A stretch of 64,000 nt of DNA, from NCBI RefSeq assembly GCF_001281385.1, contig NZ_CP006911.1, positions 806,001 to 870,000 of the forward strand, read 5' to 3'. Both the position numbers and the translations under genes were made by a program. This document shows positions 9,939-21,751 of the stretch, in pieces (position 1 is the stretch's first letter; every line of letters begins with the position of its first letter). A model generated the notes under the pieces. That model worked only from the letters and a program-made list of their open reading frames with translations, did not search any database and had not been told where the DNA came from. Source of the DNA: Candidatus Pseudothioglobus singularis PS1 (GTDB lineage: Bacteria > Pseudomonadota > Gammaproteobacteria > PS1 > Pseudothioglobaceae).

Positions 9939-11180
9939 CTAGGGTCCTTTAGAAATCAAGATTGATCCGTTTGTACCACCAAACCCAAAAGAATTTGAAA
10001 TTGCATGATCTATTTTCATTTCTCTTGCTTCATTAGCTGCATAATCTAAGTCACAATTTGGATCTTGATTGAAAATATTAATCGTTGGAGGCGCTATTTG
10101 GTCTCTAATGGCTAAAGCCGTAAACACTGCCTCAATTCCACCTGCGGCTCCAAGAAGATGCCCAGTCATCGATTTTGTTGAGCTCATGACAATATTTTTT
10201 GAATGTGCGCCCAATGCCAACTTGGCAGCATCTGTTTCAGCTATATCACCAGCAGGTGTTGAGGTGCCATGGGCATTAATATAGTCAAGTTGGTCTTCAT
10301 TGATATTGGCATTTCTCATTGCGTTCTTCATGCATCTTGCAGCTCCCTCACCACCTTCAGAAGGAAGCGTCATGTGGTATGCATCACTACTCATTCCATA
10401 TCCAGAAAGCTCACCATAAATTCTTGCACCTCGTTTTTTAGCGTGTTCGTATTCCTCTAAGACAATAACTCCAGCTCCATCACCTAAAACAAACCCATCT
10501 CTGTCAACATCCCAGGGCCTTGAAGCTGTTTCAGGGTCATCATTTCTCGTTGATAGTGCGCGCGCAGCTGCAAATCCCCCTAAACCGCAATTAGTAGAAG
10601 ACATTTCAGTTCCTCCAGCAATCATCACGTCAGCATCACCATATTCAATGATTCTTGAAGCATCTCCAATATTATGAGTTCCAGTAGTGCAAGCGGTAAC
10701 AATGGCAAAATTAGGCCCTTTAAGGCCATATTTGATAGACATATTACCTGAGACCATATTAATGATAGAGGAGGGCACAAAGAATGGGGAAATCCTTTTT
10801 GGGCCTTTTTCTCTAAATAAGTCTGCAGTTTTTTCAATCGTTGTCAAACCACCAATCCCAGCTCCAATAGCAACACCAATTCTTTCAGCATTAAATTCTG
10901 TAACCTCAAGCCCACTATCTTCAAACGCTTGAATGCCAGCAGCCATTCCATAATGAATAAAAACATCCATTTTTTTTGCTTCTTTTGGGCTTAGGTATTT
11001 GGAGACATCAAAGTCTTTGACAGCTCCACCAAATTTAACTGCTTGCAGTTCAGTGTCAATATTGTCAATTGGGGCAATACCAGAAATGCCATTAATAATA
11101 TTTTTCCAGGCATCATTTACATTGTTTCCAACTGGACATACAATGCCCAACCCTGTGATCACAACTCTTCTTTTGTTCAT
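9939..11180 (-). CDS. fabF: 3-oxoacyl-ACP synthase II
   Basis: Condensing enzyme that elongates acyl-ACP in type II fatty-acid synthesis. The 413-residue sequence starts [15 protein letters not shown]. It has the nucleophilic cysteine in [12 protein letters not shown] near residue 163, and the two catalytic histidines in [11 protein letters not shown] and [10 protein letters not shown]. The length equals that of typical FabF. It lies downstream of acpP, the usual neighbour, but a hairpin at 11246-11282 separates them, so fabF may need its own promoter or read-through. FabB is the main alternative, but the motifs and the acpP context favour FabF. Confidence 0.94.
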   Translation of the reverse strand: MNKRRVVITGLGIVCPVGNNVNDAWKNIINGISGIAPIDNIDTELQAVKFGGAVKDFDVSKYLSPKEAKKMDVFIHYGMAAGIQAFEDSGLEVTEFNAERIGVAIGAGIGGLTTIEKTADLFREKGPKRISPFFVPSSIINMVSGNMSIKYGLKGPNFAIVTACTTGTHNIGDASRIIEYGDADVMIAGGTEMSSTNCGLGGFAAARALSTRNDDPETASRPWDVDRDGFVLGDGAGVIVLEEYEHAKKRGARIYGELSGYGMSSDAYHMTLPSEGGEGAARCMKNAMRNANINEDQLDYINAHGTSTPAGDIAETDAAKLALGAHSKNIVMSSTKSMTGHLLGAAGGIEAVFTALAIRDQIAPPTINIFNQDPNCDLDYAANEAREMKIDHAISNSFGFGGTNGSILISKGP

Positions 11181-11245
11181 AATGGATTAAGTATTAAATT
11201 TAATAAATTAATTTTTAAGGTTTTTTACAAATTAAAAAATTGAGT

Positions 11246-11282
11246 AAAAAAAAGGCGTTTTACTTTTTAAAGTAAACGCCTT
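11246..11282 (-). terminator. Rho-independent terminator after acpP
   Basis: On the minus strand an AAGGCGTTTACTTT arm pairs with AAAGTAAAACGCCTT (one bulged base) around a tiny loop, followed by a run of eight T. It lies 21 bases past the acpP stop and would cap this abundant short transcript before fabF. Confidence 0.8.
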
Positions 11283-11302
11283 AATAGATTTATTGATGAA
11301 TA

Positions 11303-11530
11303 TTATGTATTTGCGTTGATGTAATCGATTGCCTGTTGAATGGTTGTAATATTTTCAGCTTCCTCATCTGCAATTTCACAGTCAAACTCTTCTTCAAGTG
11401 ACATTACAAGTTCTACAGTATCTAATGAATCCGCCCCTAAGTCGTCTATGAATGATGCATTGTTATCAATTTCACCACTAACATCTAACTGTTCACTTAC
11501 AACTTTTCGCACTCTATCTTCAATACTCAT
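11303..11530 (-). CDS. acpP: Acyl carrier protein
   Basis: Small acidic carrier of growing acyl chains, 75 residues. The phosphopantetheine attachment serine lies in the [15 protein letters not shown] motif near residue 37, and the helix [16 protein letters not shown] follows. Holo-ACP is made by AcpS, which is encoded at 55717-56106 in this window. An AAGGA ribosome-site sequence precedes the ATG by about 10 bases. The 183-base spacer upstream (11531-11713) must hold its promoter. A strong terminator follows the gene, in line with high expression. Confidence 0.96.
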   Translation of the reverse strand: MSIEDRVRKVVSEQLDVSGEIDNNASFIDDLGADSLDTVELVMSLEEEFDCEIADEEAENITTIQQAIDYINANT

Positions 11531-11713
11531 TTTGAGTTAAATCCTTAAATTGTTTAAAAGTGTACATTTTATCTTCAAAAAACACTAAATAGCGTTAAAT
11601 TTTTAAATATTTATTGATAATTATTAGTACTGTTAAATTGATGAATTTTGGAATTATGTTTTTAAGAAGAAATTAAATTTAATATATCACTAATCACTGT
11701 TACTAGATATTAT

Positions 11714-13597
11714 TTAGACATTAGCAAGATTGCCTTTTGTTTCTAGCCAAGATTTTCGGTCAGACGCTCTTTTTTTGGAAAGAAGCATATCCATGGTCTC
11801 CTGTATCTGCAGAGGGTGATTTAGAGTTAGCTGAATAAGTCTCCTTGTATCAGGCTGCATAGTAGTTTCTCGGAGCTGCTTAGGATTCATCTCACCAAGT
11901 CCCTTAAATCTTTGAACCTGAATTTTTTGACGTTTATTTTCTTTTAAAAGCCTTGCTTCAAACTGCTCTTTTTCTTTATCATCAAGTGCATAAAAGACTT
12001 GTTTTCCAGCATCTATTCTATAAAGCGGAGGCATTGCAACATAAACATGCCCTTGGCTAACTAACTTAGGAAAATGTTTGACAAAGAGCGCGCAAATTAA
12101 TGTCGCAATATGAAGACCATCTGAGTCAGCATCAGCTAAGATGCATACCTTTCCATACCTCAATCCTGATAGATCATTGTTATCTGGCTCGAGACCAATT
12201 GCAATACTTATATCGTGAATTTCATTTGATGCAAGAACTTGTGATGAGTCAACCTCCCACGTATTAAGAATTTTACCTCTTAGAGGAAGTATTGCTTGAT
12301 AATTCTTGTCTCTTGCTTGCTTGGCTGAACCGCCAGCAGAATCACCCTCAACTAAAAAAACTTCTGTTTGCTCAAGGTCTGAACTTGTGCAATCTGAGAG
12401 CTTGCCGGGGAGTGCTGGCCCGCTAACAATTTTTTTTCTAACAACTTTTTTGGCAGTTTTTAATCTTGACTGAGCATTAAGGATGGCTAATTCAGCAATT
12501 TTTTCTGCAATATCGGTATGCTGATTGAGCCACAAACTAAAGGAGTCTTTCACGATACCAGAGACAAATGAGGCGCACTCTCTTGAGGACAGTCTTTCTT
12601 TTGTTTGGCCTGAGAATTGTGGATCTAAAATTTTTATTGAGAGTACATAAGCAATTCTTTGCCAAACATCGTCAGGAGTAAGCTTAATATTTTTTGGAAT
12701 AAGATTTCTAAATTCACAGAATTCTTTAAGTGCATCAGTCAGTCCTGATCTTAGACCATTAACATGGGTTCCTCCACCAATCGTTGGAATAAGATTCACA
12801 AAACTTTCAGCAGTAATATTACTAGTATTTTCAGTCCAAGTTAAAGCACAATCTAGTTGCTCTTCCTTGGTTTCAAAAGAGATCACAAATGGAATAGAAG
12901 GGATACATTCAAGAGCATCCAAAGAAGCCTGCAAGTAATCTTTTATGCCATCTTTAAAGACCCAAGTATCTTCAGTTTCATCTATTTCATTTTTAAAATT
13001 AACCTCTAGGCCAGGACACAAGACAGCTTTAGAGCGAAGATTATGTCGCAGCTTCTTTATTGAAAATTTTACTGAATCAAAAAATTTCGCATCAGGCATA
13101 AATTTAATCAGAGTTCCTGTATTGCGCTTCCCAACAGCGCCTATTTCCTCAAGATCATTGGATTTGACACTGGATTCAAATTTCATATAGTACTGCTTTG
13201 CATCTCTTTTAATCCAAACTTCAATTGAGCTTGATAAGGCGTTTACGACAGATATGCCAACACCGTGAAGCCCACCAGAGAACTGGTACGAGTCGTTTGA
13301 AAATTTACCACCAGCGTGGAGTTTAGTTAGGATGACCTCAACGGCAGGTGTTCCTTCTTTTGGATGAATATCTATTGGTATTCCTCTACCGTTGTCTTCG
13401 ACCGACATAGAGTTGTCTGTGTGAAGCGTAACATTAATCTGGGTAGCATAGCCCGAGACTGCCTCATCGACACTATTATCAACCACTTCTTGTGCAAGAT
13501 GGTTAGGGTTTTCAGTGTCTGTATACATGCCTGGGCGTTTTTTGACTGGCTCCAGGCCAGTAAGAACTTCTATAGAAGATGCGTCGTAATTAGACAT
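11714..13597 (-). CDS. parE: DNA topoisomerase IV subunit B
   Basis: ATPase subunit of topoisomerase IV, which separates linked daughter chromosomes. The GHKL ATP site shows EVVDNSVDEA, DNGRGIP and GGLHGVGISVVNALS in the first 120 residues. The TOPRIM region has EGDSAGGSAKQ and ADADSDGLHIA. At 627 residues it matches ParE (630 in E. coli) and lacks the insertion that makes proteobacterial GyrB about 800 residues long. The partner parC is not in the window. It lies between groEL and acpP, with the groEL terminator just upstream, so it is likely transcribed separately. Confidence 0.93.
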   Translation of the reverse strand: MSNYDASSIEVLTGLEPVKKRPGMYTDTENPNHLAQEVVDNSVDEAVSGYATQINVTLHTDNSMSVEDNGRGIPIDIHPKEGTPAVEVILTKLHAGGKFSNDSYQFSGGLHGVGISVVNALSSSIEVWIKRDAKQYYMKFESSVKSNDLEEIGAVGKRNTGTLIKFMPDAKFFDSVKFSIKKLRHNLRSKAVLCPGLEVNFKNEIDETEDTWVFKDGIKDYLQASLDALECIPSIPFVISFETKEEQLDCALTWTENTSNITAESFVNLIPTIGGGTHVNGLRSGLTDALKEFCEFRNLIPKNIKLTPDDVWQRIAYVLSIKILDPQFSGQTKERLSSRECASFVSGIVKDSFSLWLNQHTDIAEKIAELAILNAQSRLKTAKKVVRKKIVSGPALPGKLSDCTSSDLEQTEVFLVEGDSAGGSAKQARDKNYQAILPLRGKILNTWEVDSSQVLASNEIHDISIAIGLEPDNNDLSGLRYGKVCILADADSDGLHIATLICALFVKHFPKLVSQGHVYVAMPPLYRIDAGKQVFYALDDKEKEQFEARLLKENKRQKIQVQRFKGLGEMNPKQLRETTMQPDTRRLIQLTLNHPLQIQETMDMLLSKKRASDRKSWLETKGNLANV

Positions 13598-13630
13598 ATT
13601 TTGAATTGGGTTTGAGTGGCAATAATAATA

Positions 13631-13661
13631 CCAAAAAAAAGCCCCAAAAAATGGGGCTTTT
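13631..13661 (-). terminator. Rho-independent terminator after groEL
   Basis: On the minus strand AAAAGCCCC pairs with GGGGCTTTT around a 7-base loop, followed by eight T. It begins 20 bases past the groEL stop and separates groESL from parE. Confidence 0.88.
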
Positions 13662-13680
13662 CACTATAAAACAAATAGAA

Positions 13681-15333
<1,653 letters not shown>

Positions 15334-15624
15334 TTAATCTTCAATTACCGCGACAATTTCATCTTCACTCATCACTAGGAGCTTTTCTTCTCCAACAGTG
15401 ATTTCAGAACCTGAATATTGACCAAACATTACCGTGTCACCAACTTTAACATCCAAAGGGATTAAGTCTCCTTGTGCACTTATTCTTCCATTTCCAGCTG
15501 CAACAACTTCACCTCTTGATGGTTTTTCAGTTGATGAATCAGGGATGATTAAACCACTAGCTGTTGTTTTCTTTTCTTCTACTCTTCGAACGATTACACG
15601 ATCGTGTAGGGGACGGATTTCCAT
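15334..15624 (-). CDS. groES: Co-chaperonin GroES (Hsp10)
   Basis: Heptameric lid of the GroEL chamber, 96 residues. It starts [14 protein letters not shown], carries the mobile-loop segment [15 protein letters not shown], and has the [11 protein letters not shown] strand. A GGAGA ribosome site lies 7 bases before the ATG. The gene is only 43 bases downstream of the rpoH stop, too little room for a full separate promoter unless it lies within rpoH. No convincing sigma-32 promoter was found there. Confidence 0.97.
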   Translation of the reverse strand: MEIRPLHDRVIVRRVEEKKTTASGLIIPDSSTEKPSRGEVVAAGNGRISAQGDLIPLDVKVGDTVMFGQYSGSEITVGEEKLLVMSEDEIVAVIED

Positions 15625-15667
15625 GTTTTCTCCTGGTATTACACATAAAATTGTCGTAAAAAAGTTA

Positions 15668-16495
15668 TTACTCTTCTAGACGTTCTTTAAGCTTTTTGAT
15701 AGCTTTATTTTCAAGTTGACGAACCCTTTCAGCGGAAACACCATACTTGTCTGCTAAAGTATGTAAGGTCAATTTTTCTTCTTTCAAGTACCTAGCTTGT
15801 AAAATATCGATACTTCTCTCATCTAAAGAAGAAAGAGCTTGATAAAGCCTGTTGTGTTGGTCTTCTTGACTTTTATTGCTGACCACTAATTGCTCTGGAT
15901 TTTTACCAGGGTCAGATATGTAGTGCTCAGGAGTGTATGTGTCTTCATCATCGTTTACTTCAAACGCAACATCGTTGAGCTGAAGTCTTGATTCCATTTC
16001 AATAACATCTTTTTCTCTAACACCTAAATCTTCTGCGATTACTTTTGCCTGCTCACTGGTTAAAGATTGAAATATGTTAGACTTAGCTTGCTTGAGTTTG
16101 AAAAAGAGTTTTCTTTGTGCTTTTGTTGTTGCAACCTTCACAATTTTCCAATTTTTGAAAATATATTCATGAATTTCAGCACGTATCCAGTAAACAGCAA
16201 ATGATGAAAGCCTCACTTTTTTATGAGGATTGAAGCGTTTAACTGCCTTCATTAAACCGATTGTGCCTTCTTGAATTAAATCTGCTTGCTCGAGTCCATA
16301 GCCTTTATAGCCGTGAGCAACAAACGCTACAAAGCGCATGTGAGCTAGGACTAACTTTTGTGCTGCAGATAAGCTTCCATCTTCGTAAAGTTCGAGAGCA
16401 AGGTTATATTCCTCTTCTGGTGAGAGAATAGGCGGATACTTTTGTACCTCTAGATCTCTAGATACTTTTTTTATCGATAATGCTAAATCACTCAT
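15668..16495 (-). CDS. rpoH: RNA polymerase heat-shock sigma factor (sigma-32)
   Basis: Alternative sigma factor for heat-shock promoters, 275 residues (284 in E. coli). Region 2 shows [20 protein letters not shown], the [17 protein letters not shown] core-binding helix and the [12 protein letters not shown] promoter-melting segment. QRKLFFKL near residue 127 is the RpoH box that distinguishes sigma-32 from RpoD. Region 4 ends with [21 protein letters not shown]. The gene is followed directly by groES-groEL, so the regulator and its prime targets may share a transcript. Confidence 0.95.
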   Translation of the reverse strand: MSDLALSIKKVSRDLEVQKYPPILSPEEEYNLALELYEDGSLSAAQKLVLAHMRFVAFVAHGYKGYGLEQADLIQEGTIGLMKAVKRFNPHKKVRLSSFAVYWIRAEIHEYIFKNWKIVKVATTKAQRKLFFKLKQAKSNIFQSLTSEQAKVIAEDLGVREKDVIEMESRLQLNDVAFEVNDDEDTYTPEHYISDPGKNPEQLVVSNKSQEDQHNRLYQALSSLDERSIDILQARYLKEEKLTLHTLADKYGVSAERVRQLENKAIKKLKERLEE

Positions 16496-16526
16496 TAAGT
16501 TTCCAAGTACGATAAATCAGAGCTAA

Positions 16527-16554
16527 ATTATACCAAAAAAATGTTTTATATCAA
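16527..16554 (-). promoter_or_regulatory. Sigma-70-type promoter upstream of rpoH
   Basis: On the minus strand TTGATA, a 16-base spacer and a perfect TATAAT lie at the end of gmk. The predicted start point is about 25 bases before the rpoH ATG at 16495. The match is good, but it rests on two boxes in AT-rich DNA. Confidence 0.55.
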
Positions 16555-17169
16555 TTCTTTAAGTAAATATTTATGTCTTAAAACTTGTTTTTCAAGTTTA
16601 AATTCAGATTTATTGAAATTTTCATTATTATGAATGATGGTTTTTAAATTTGATAACGCGTCTTCAAAGATATCATTAATCACTAGATAATCAAATTCAT
16701 CATAGTGTTTCATTTGATTTTCTGCATCAGACATTCTATTTTTAATTGTTTCATCATCATCCTGACCACGACCCTTAAGTCTTTCGAGTAATGATTTTTT
16801 TGAAGGAGGCAATATAAAAATACTAATGGCATTAGGCATATTTGCTTTAACTTGACGAGCTCCTTGCCAATCAATCTCGAGAATTACATCAATATTTTTA
16901 TTCAGATTTTCCTGAATTTTCTCTCGAGAGCTTCCGTATAGGTTTCCAAATACTTCGGCATGTTCAACAAATTCTGTATTAAGAATCATTTTTTTAAAGT
17001 CAGTTTTAGAGATAAAGTGATAATTGACGCCATCAACTTCACCAACTCTTGGTTTCCGCGTAGTGTGAGTGACTGACAAGTATAAATGTTCTGAGTTGTT
17101 GAGTAACGCATCAACTAAGGTTGTTTTTCCACACCCTGAAGGAGCGGCAATAATGAATAAATTAGACAT
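16546..17169 (-). CDS. gmk: Guanylate kinase
   Basis: Phosphorylates GMP to GDP with ATP. The P-loop APSGCGKTTLVDALL sits right after the chosen start, and SVTHTTRKPRVGEVDGVNYHF, the GMP-binding region, follows. EIDWQGARQVK is the catalytic segment. The chosen ATG at 17169 gives 207 residues, the family norm. An upstream ATG at 17229 would add 20 residues and overlap yggX by 38 bases, so it is less likely. The gene lies 22 bases after yggX and upstream of rpoH; its usual partner rpoZ is not here. Confidence 0.93.
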   Translation of the reverse strand: MSNLFIIAAPSGCGKTTLVDALLNNSEHLYLSVTHTTRKPRVGEVDGVNYHFISKTDFKKMILNTEFVEHAEVFGNLYGSSREKIQENLNKNIDVILEIDWQGARQVKANMPNAISIFILPPSKKSLLERLKGRGQDDDETIKNRMSDAENQMKHYDEFDYLVINDIFEDALSNLKTIIHNNENFNKSEFKLEKQVLRHKYLLKELI

Positions 17170-17191
17170 TATTTGGTAGAGTTTTTTATCA

Positions 17192-17458
17192 TTATTTTGG
17201 AATATATCCCTTGATTTGATCAAGATCATTATCCGAAAAAAAATACTTTTCCATTTGTTCTTTTAAGTAGGCTTGAGACGACTCTTCAAATAAATTTAAG
17301 TTATTTTCATTAATAAGCATTGTTTGATGATCAAGCCACATTTGCCAAGCATTCTTAGAAACCGAATCTAATATTTTTTTTCCAAGTTCACCAGGGTAGG
17401 GCGCCCTATCTAAACCTTCTGATTCTATCTTTAATTTAACGCAATAAACTGTACTCAT
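17192..17458 (-). CDS. yggX: YggX-family Fe(2+)-trafficking protein
   Basis: Small protein of 88 residues linked in enterobacteria to protection of Fe-S clusters against oxidants. It shows the family pattern: a cysteine in VYCVKLKIESEGLD, then the PYPGELGKKI segment, and WQMWLDHQTMLINENNLN near residue 40. It overlaps the murJ stop by 4 bases (ATGA), so translation is probably coupled. Usually it neighbours mutY; the murJ-gmk setting here is different. The annotation as an iron-trafficking protein is by family only. Confidence 0.88.
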   Translation of the reverse strand: MSTVYCVKLKIESEGLDRAPYPGELGKKILDSVSKNAWQMWLDHQTMLINENNLNLFEESSQAYLKEQMEKYFFSDNDLDQIKGYIPK

Positions 17459-18984
17459 AAATTTTTTAATCTAACTCCAAGTATAAATAGTGACAAAAAA
17501 TAGATAGCTATTGATATAACTATCGTCTTAAAAATGAGTGCAGATCTTTCGATCATAGAGGACTCATAATAAATATAAATATCCGAATCAAAATAGATAA
17601 TGTATAAGGACATTATAAAGACTGAAAATATAACTTTAAACAACATTTTATATAGATTAGTGTGCAACTTATAGATAGACTGCTTGATTAAGAAAAAGTA
17701 AAGTATCAAGGCATTTAGCAGCGCTGAAATAGAGGTTGCCAAAGCTAGGCCTACATGTCCATAAAATTGAACTAAGATAAGGTTTAAAATGATATTTGAA
17801 ACCATTGCAACAACTCCAGCCTTGACAGGTGTTTTAGTATCTCCTCTAGATAAAAAAATAGGTGCAAAGATTTTAATAGCAATAAATGCCATTAATCCTG
17901 AACCATATGCTTGAAGACTGTATGAGGTTTTCATGGCTGAATTAATATCAAATGCTTCATATTGAAAAAGAGTAAAAATCAATTCTTTTGAGAGTAGAAC
18001 CAATCCAATACAAGCTGGAATACCAAATAAAACTGCCAATATAAGTGCTCTATCAATAGTTTCGATAAAGCTCTTAGAATCTTTTTGAGCATGATAATTA
18101 CTTAGTTTTGCTAAAGCAACAGTTGCAAGTGCTATCCCAATTAACGCCAATGGAAGCTCCAGTAATCTATCTGAATAGTAAAGCCAGGAAACACTACCTG
18201 CAATAAGTGTTGAAGCAATCATAGTATCAACCAAAAGGTTTATTTGAGAGACTGAAACTCCAAATAATGCAGGCAACATTCTTTTTTTAAGTGTTATAAG
18301 AGCTTGATGATGTCCAAATTTTAATTTTGGTAGTCTTTTAATTTTCCTTAAAAAAGGAATTTGAAATGCAAGCTGCGCGATACCACCTATTAAGACGCCC
18401 CATGCAAGCGCTATAATTGGAGTTGATAGATATTTTGATAAGAAAATTGCACTTAAGATTAATGAAATATTTAGCAAAACTGGTGTAAATGCGGGAACAG
18501 TAAAATTATCATAAGTATTAAGAATTGATCCTGATAAAGCTGTCAGAGAAATAAGTAATAAATATGGAAAAGTTATTCTTAGCATATCAGAAGCTAGCTG
18601 AAACTGCTCAGGATCTGCCTTAAAGTAGAATCCCCATGCAAATAAAAAGATAATAAGAGGTGCAATAATTACAGCTACCAGAGTAATAATCATTAGAACA
18701 CTTAAGAGCTTAGTCGCAATATGGTTGATTACTAGCTGAACCTCTTCTTCACTATGGTTTGCTTTAGTATCAGCTAAGATTGGTAAAAAGGCTTGAGAAA
18801 AAGCACCTTCAGCAAACAAACGCCTAAAAAAGTTTGGAATTCTAAATGCGACTAAAAATGCATCTGTTAACTCATTTGCCCCAAAAAGCCTTGCAATAAC
18901 AAAGTCTCTGATTAGACCTAATATCCTTGAAATAAAGGTCATTGCAGAAACGATGCTGCTTGACCTTATAAATGATTTGGACAT
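17455..18984 (-). CDS. murJ: Lipid II flippase MurJ
   Basis: Polytopic membrane protein of 509 residues with about 14 predicted membrane segments, the normal MurJ size. It moves the peptidoglycan precursor lipid II across the inner membrane. The N terminus shows the MurJ hallmark SRILGLIRDFVIARLFGA, followed by DAFLVAFRIPNFFRRLFAEG and AFSQAFLPIL. It is the first gene after the lpxA cluster (16-base gap) and overlaps yggX, so it is probably part of the long minus-strand envelope operon. Confidence 0.93.
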   Translation of the reverse strand: MSKSFIRSSSIVSAMTFISRILGLIRDFVIARLFGANELTDAFLVAFRIPNFFRRLFAEGAFSQAFLPILADTKANHSEEEVQLVINHIATKLLSVLMIITLVAVIIAPLIIFLFAWGFYFKADPEQFQLASDMLRITFPYLLLISLTALSGSILNTYDNFTVPAFTPVLLNISLILSAIFLSKYLSTPIIALAWGVLIGGIAQLAFQIPFLRKIKRLPKLKFGHHQALITLKKRMLPALFGVSVSQINLLVDTMIASTLIAGSVSWLYYSDRLLELPLALIGIALATVALAKLSNYHAQKDSKSFIETIDRALILAVLFGIPACIGLVLLSKELIFTLFQYEAFDINSAMKTSYSLQAYGSGLMAFIAIKIFAPIFLSRGDTKTPVKAGVVAMVSNIILNLILVQFYGHVGLALATSISALLNALILYFFLIKQSIYKLHTNLYKMLFKVIFSVFIMSLYIIYFDSDIYIYYESSMIERSALIFKTIVISIAIYFLSLFILGVRLKNL

Positions 18985-19000
18985 GATTTATGGTAATTAG

Positions 19001-19798
19001 TTACTCATCTGCTGGACCACGCATAATACCCACTCTTGAATTCCTGATGCATTTGACGAATTGCATGACTTCAGGGTTATCAGACTCTGATGCTTCAAGC
19101 TTACTAAGAGCTTGATCCAGAAGTCTTCCCTGAGAATCTCTATAAACTACCTTAAAGGCTCTTTTAATTGAAGAGATAGAACTAGCACTAAAGCCCCTTC
19201 GTTTCATTCCTACAGAGTTAATGCTTCTAATTTTTGGATGAATTCCTGAAGCAACCATATAATCAGGGATGTCTTTATTTATTTGGCATCCCATACCGGC
19301 ATATGTATGTCTTCCAATATTACAAAATTGTTTTACTAATGCAAAGCCACCAAGAATAGCCCAATCAGAAATTCTAACATGTCCAGCTAAAGAGGCATTA
19401 TTTGACATAATGATATGATTTCCAAGTTGGCAGTCATGAGCAATATGAACATATGACATTAGCATATTGTTTGAGCCAATCCTCGTTAAAGAGTTTTCTT
19501 TTTCAGTGCCTCTATTGATTGTACAGAATTCTCTTATCAGGTTGTCATCGCCAATAACTAGGTTACTTTCTTGACCTTCTTGATAGGTTATGTCTTGGGG
19601 GTCTCCTCCAATTGATGCAAAAGAGTAGATATGATTATTTCTTCCAATTTTAGTGGGTCCTTCAATAACTGCATGAGATTCAATGACTGTTCCAGGACCA
19701 ATTTCAACGTTAGCACCAACTAGGGCATATGCAGATATTACGGCATCCTTATGAATTTTTGCACTCTCATGAACAATAGCTGAGGAATTTATAGGCAT
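19001..19798 (-). CDS. lpxA: UDP-N-acetylglucosamine acyltransferase LpxA
   Basis: First enzyme of lipid A synthesis; it acylates UDP-GlcNAc in the cytoplasm. The 265 residues consist mostly of hexapeptide repeats forming a left-handed beta helix (for example DNHIY, GDDNLIREFCTINRG, SYVHIAHDCQLGNH). HIAHDCQ near residue 120 contains the catalytic histidine. The order lpxD-fabZ-lpxA is the classical one, but lpxB does not follow; murJ does. It starts two bases after fabZ ends. Confidence 0.96.
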   Translation of the reverse strand: MPINSSAIVHESAKIHKDAVISAYALVGANVEIGPGTVIESHAVIEGPTKIGRNNHIYSFASIGGDPQDITYQEGQESNLVIGDDNLIREFCTINRGTEKENSLTRIGSNNMLMSYVHIAHDCQLGNHIIMSNNASLAGHVRISDWAILGGFALVKQFCNIGRHTYAGMGCQINKDIPDYMVASGIHPKIRSINSVGMKRRGFSASSISSIKRAFKVVYRDSQGRLLDQALSKLEASESDNPEVMQFVKCIRNSRVGIMRGPADE

Positions 19799-19800
19799 AA

Positions 19801-20247
19801 TCAGCTATTTGCTTTTTTTTGTGTACATAAGATTTCAGCTGATGTTACAAGCTCCCCTTCAACTTTTGCCGTGCAGTTAAATTTCCACATACCACGCTTA
19901 ACGGTAACAACTTCTGCATAGATTTCAAGCTGGTCACCAGGCTCAACAATTCTTTTAAAACGAACTTTATCGACTCCAACTAACATATATATTTGACCAA
20001 TTTCAGGTCTGCCTACTTCTGATTTAAAAGCCAATATTCCAGTTGCTTGAGCCATAGCCTCAATAATTAGAACACCGGGCATTATCGGCTGATCAGGAAA
20101 GTGGCCAGTAAATTGTGGTTCATTAAAAGAAATGTTTTTAATGGCTGTCAAATTTTTACCTGATTCAAAACTAATTACCCTATCAATGAGTAAAAAAGGG
20201 TATCGATGAGGGAGAAAATTTTTAACCTCGTTTATATTCATATCCAT
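19801..20247 (-). CDS. fabZ: 3-hydroxyacyl-ACP dehydratase FabZ
   Basis: Hot-dog-fold dehydratase of fatty-acid elongation, 148 residues. [13 protein letters not shown] near residue 12 and [20 protein letters not shown] near residue 50 contain the catalytic His and Glu positions. It lies between lpxD and lpxA as in many gammaproteobacteria. There it supplies or balances hydroxyacyl-ACP, the acyl donor shared by lipid A and phospholipid synthesis. The gap to lpxD is four bases, so co-transcription is very likely. Confidence 0.96.
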   Translation of the reverse strand: MDMNINEVKNFLPHRYPFLLIDRVISFESGKNLTAIKNISFNEPQFTGHFPDQPIMPGVLIIEAMAQATGILAFKSEVGRPEIGQIYMLVGVDKVRFKRIVEPGDQLEIYAEVVTVKRGMWKFNCTAKVEGELVTSAEILCTQKKANS

Positions 20248-20251
20248 AGTA

Positions 20252-21250
20252 TTACCTAATATCTTTCAATTTTATTTTCATGAAGGTAGCAATTTTATCA
20301 AGTTTTGTTAGCCATATACTTACCTTTTTCCATTCTGAATGAAGCATGAGGGGCACGAAACCAGTATATACACCAGGTTTAGTAATATTTCTATTGACAG
20401 TGCTTGTAGCATTTATAACAACATCATCTGTAATCTTTAAGTGGTCAACTATGCCTACAGCACCACCTATCATACATCTTTTTCCAATAACTGTTGTCCC
20501 AGCAATGCCTGTTTTAGCTGCAATAGCAGTTCCTTCTCCAATAACTACGTTGTGAGCTATGTGAATAAGATTATCAAGTTTTACACCTTCATGAATTATT
20601 GTATCTGAAATAGAGCCCCTATCAATTGTTGTGTTAGCTCCAATTGATACATTATCACCAATTTGAACTGAACCAAGATGAGCAATAGGACTCCATTTTT
20701 TATTAGCATCTCTGGCATTACCAAATCCTTCAGAGCCAATAACTGCACCAGGAGAAATAACACAATTATTCCCAATCTGACATTCTCTTTGAATAGTAAC
20801 ATTTGGCTCAATTATTGAGTTAGAGCCAATACTCACATTATCTTCAATTACACAATTAACTCCAATGATTGATCCAATGCCAATTTTCACATTTTTACCA
20901 ATTAAGCTACTTGCAGCAATCTTAGAATCAGGATAACTTAATTGGTGGCCATATTTAAAATGTCCAATATTTTGAGTAACCTTAAATTTATGTGACAGGA
21001 TTGAGAGAGCAAGATAAACATCTTCAACTATGACAGTGTTTCCTTTACAGAATAGTTTAAGACTTTTATTAATAATAAAAGCTCCAGCATTGGAGTTTTT
21101 TAGAGAATCTTTATATTTTGAATTTACTGCATAGGATATTTCCCTTGAATTGGCAGAATCAAGAGTACCAATGCCTTGAATAGATTTAGAGGAATCTCCT
21201 TCAATGGACCCTCCAACTAGCTCTGCAACTTCTTTAAGTGTTAATATCAT
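20252..21250 (-). CDS. lpxD: UDP-3-O-acylglucosamine N-acyltransferase LpxD
   Basis: Third enzyme of lipid A synthesis, 332 residues. The N-terminal domain reads [20 protein letters not shown], as in LpxD. From about residue 105 there are many hexapeptide repeats, and [19 protein letters not shown] holds the catalytic histidine. The C-terminal helix [16 protein letters not shown] fits the family. Its start overlaps the end of the skp-like gene by four bases, suggesting coupled translation within the bamA-skp-lpxD-fabZ-lpxA operon. Confidence 0.95.
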   Translation of the reverse strand: MILTLKEVAELVGGSIEGDSSKSIQGIGTLDSANSREISYAVNSKYKDSLKNSNAGAFIINKSLKLFCKGNTVIVEDVYLALSILSHKFKVTQNIGHFKYGHQLSYPDSKIAASSLIGKNVKIGIGSIIGVNCVIEDNVSIGSNSIIEPNVTIQRECQIGNNCVISPGAVIGSEGFGNARDANKKWSPIAHLGSVQIGDNVSIGANTTIDRGSISDTIIHEGVKLDNLIHIAHNVVIGEGTAIAAKTGIAGTTVIGKRCMIGGAVGIVDHLKITDDVVINATSTVNRNITKPGVYTGFVPLMLHSEWKKVSIWLTKLDKIATFMKIKLKDIR

Positions 21251-21744
21251 GGTGAAAGTTTTTCAATTTTTTCAATAATTTTTTGAGTTATGTTAACCTC
21301 ATTACTCACAAAGGCTACGTCTTTATAAAGAATGAGATCATAACCCTCTTCTATGGCAAATTCATTTATAGTTTTGTTAACAAGAGTTTCAATCTTGTTG
21401 AGAAGATTAATTTTTTTATTATTAATTTCCTGCTGCCAAAATTTAGTTTCTGTCTCAAAATTTTCTTCTAAGACTCTAAGTTTAGATAATTCTATTTCGT
21501 TAGCACCAAGAGTGTTAGTATTATTTTTGGACTCAATATTAATTCTTAGAAGCTCAATATGCCTGAATAAATCTAATAACTCTTGTTTTTTTGGATCAAA
21601 TTCGCGTGATATTTCTTCAATGCTCTGCTTATATTGACTAAGGTTAAATACAATTTGCTCAGTATCAATAAAACCAATTTTTAAACTTTGTGCATTTGAT
21701 GAAAAACATAAAGCGCTTAAACAGAATATTACTAAAACCCTCAT
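21247..21744 (-). CDS. skp: Skp/OmpH-like periplasmic chaperone
   Basis: Predicted periplasmic chaperone for outer-membrane proteins, 165 residues. Residues 1-18 are a signal peptide ending near SNAQS. The mature protein starts [11 protein letters not shown], the typical OmpH opening, then forms long charged helices (about 45-120) like the Skp tentacles. The C terminus VDLIL-like strand reads [13 protein letters not shown]. It lies directly between bamA and lpxD, the classical location. Sequence conservation of Skp is low, so the call rests on position, signal peptide and pattern. Confidence 0.88.
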   Translation of the reverse strand: MRVLVIFCLSALCFSSNAQSLKIGFIDTEQIVFNLSQYKQSIEEISREFDPKKQELLDLFRHIELLRINIESKNNTNTLGANEIELSKLRVLEENFETETKFWQQEINNKKINLLNKIETLVNKTINEFAIEEGYDLILYKDVAFVSNEVNITQKIIEKIEKLSP

Positions 21745-21751
21745 AGGGTAT

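Noticed and set aside
15709-15715. CTTGAAA on the minus strand, a perfect sigma-32 -35 box before groES
   Set aside because: It encodes conserved residues at the end of rpoH (QLENKAIKK), and no CCCCAT-like -10 box follows at 13-17 bases.
17170-17229. Longer N terminus for guanylate kinase starting at 17229
   Set aside because: Adds 20 residues absent from the family before the P-loop strand and overlaps yggX by 38 bases.
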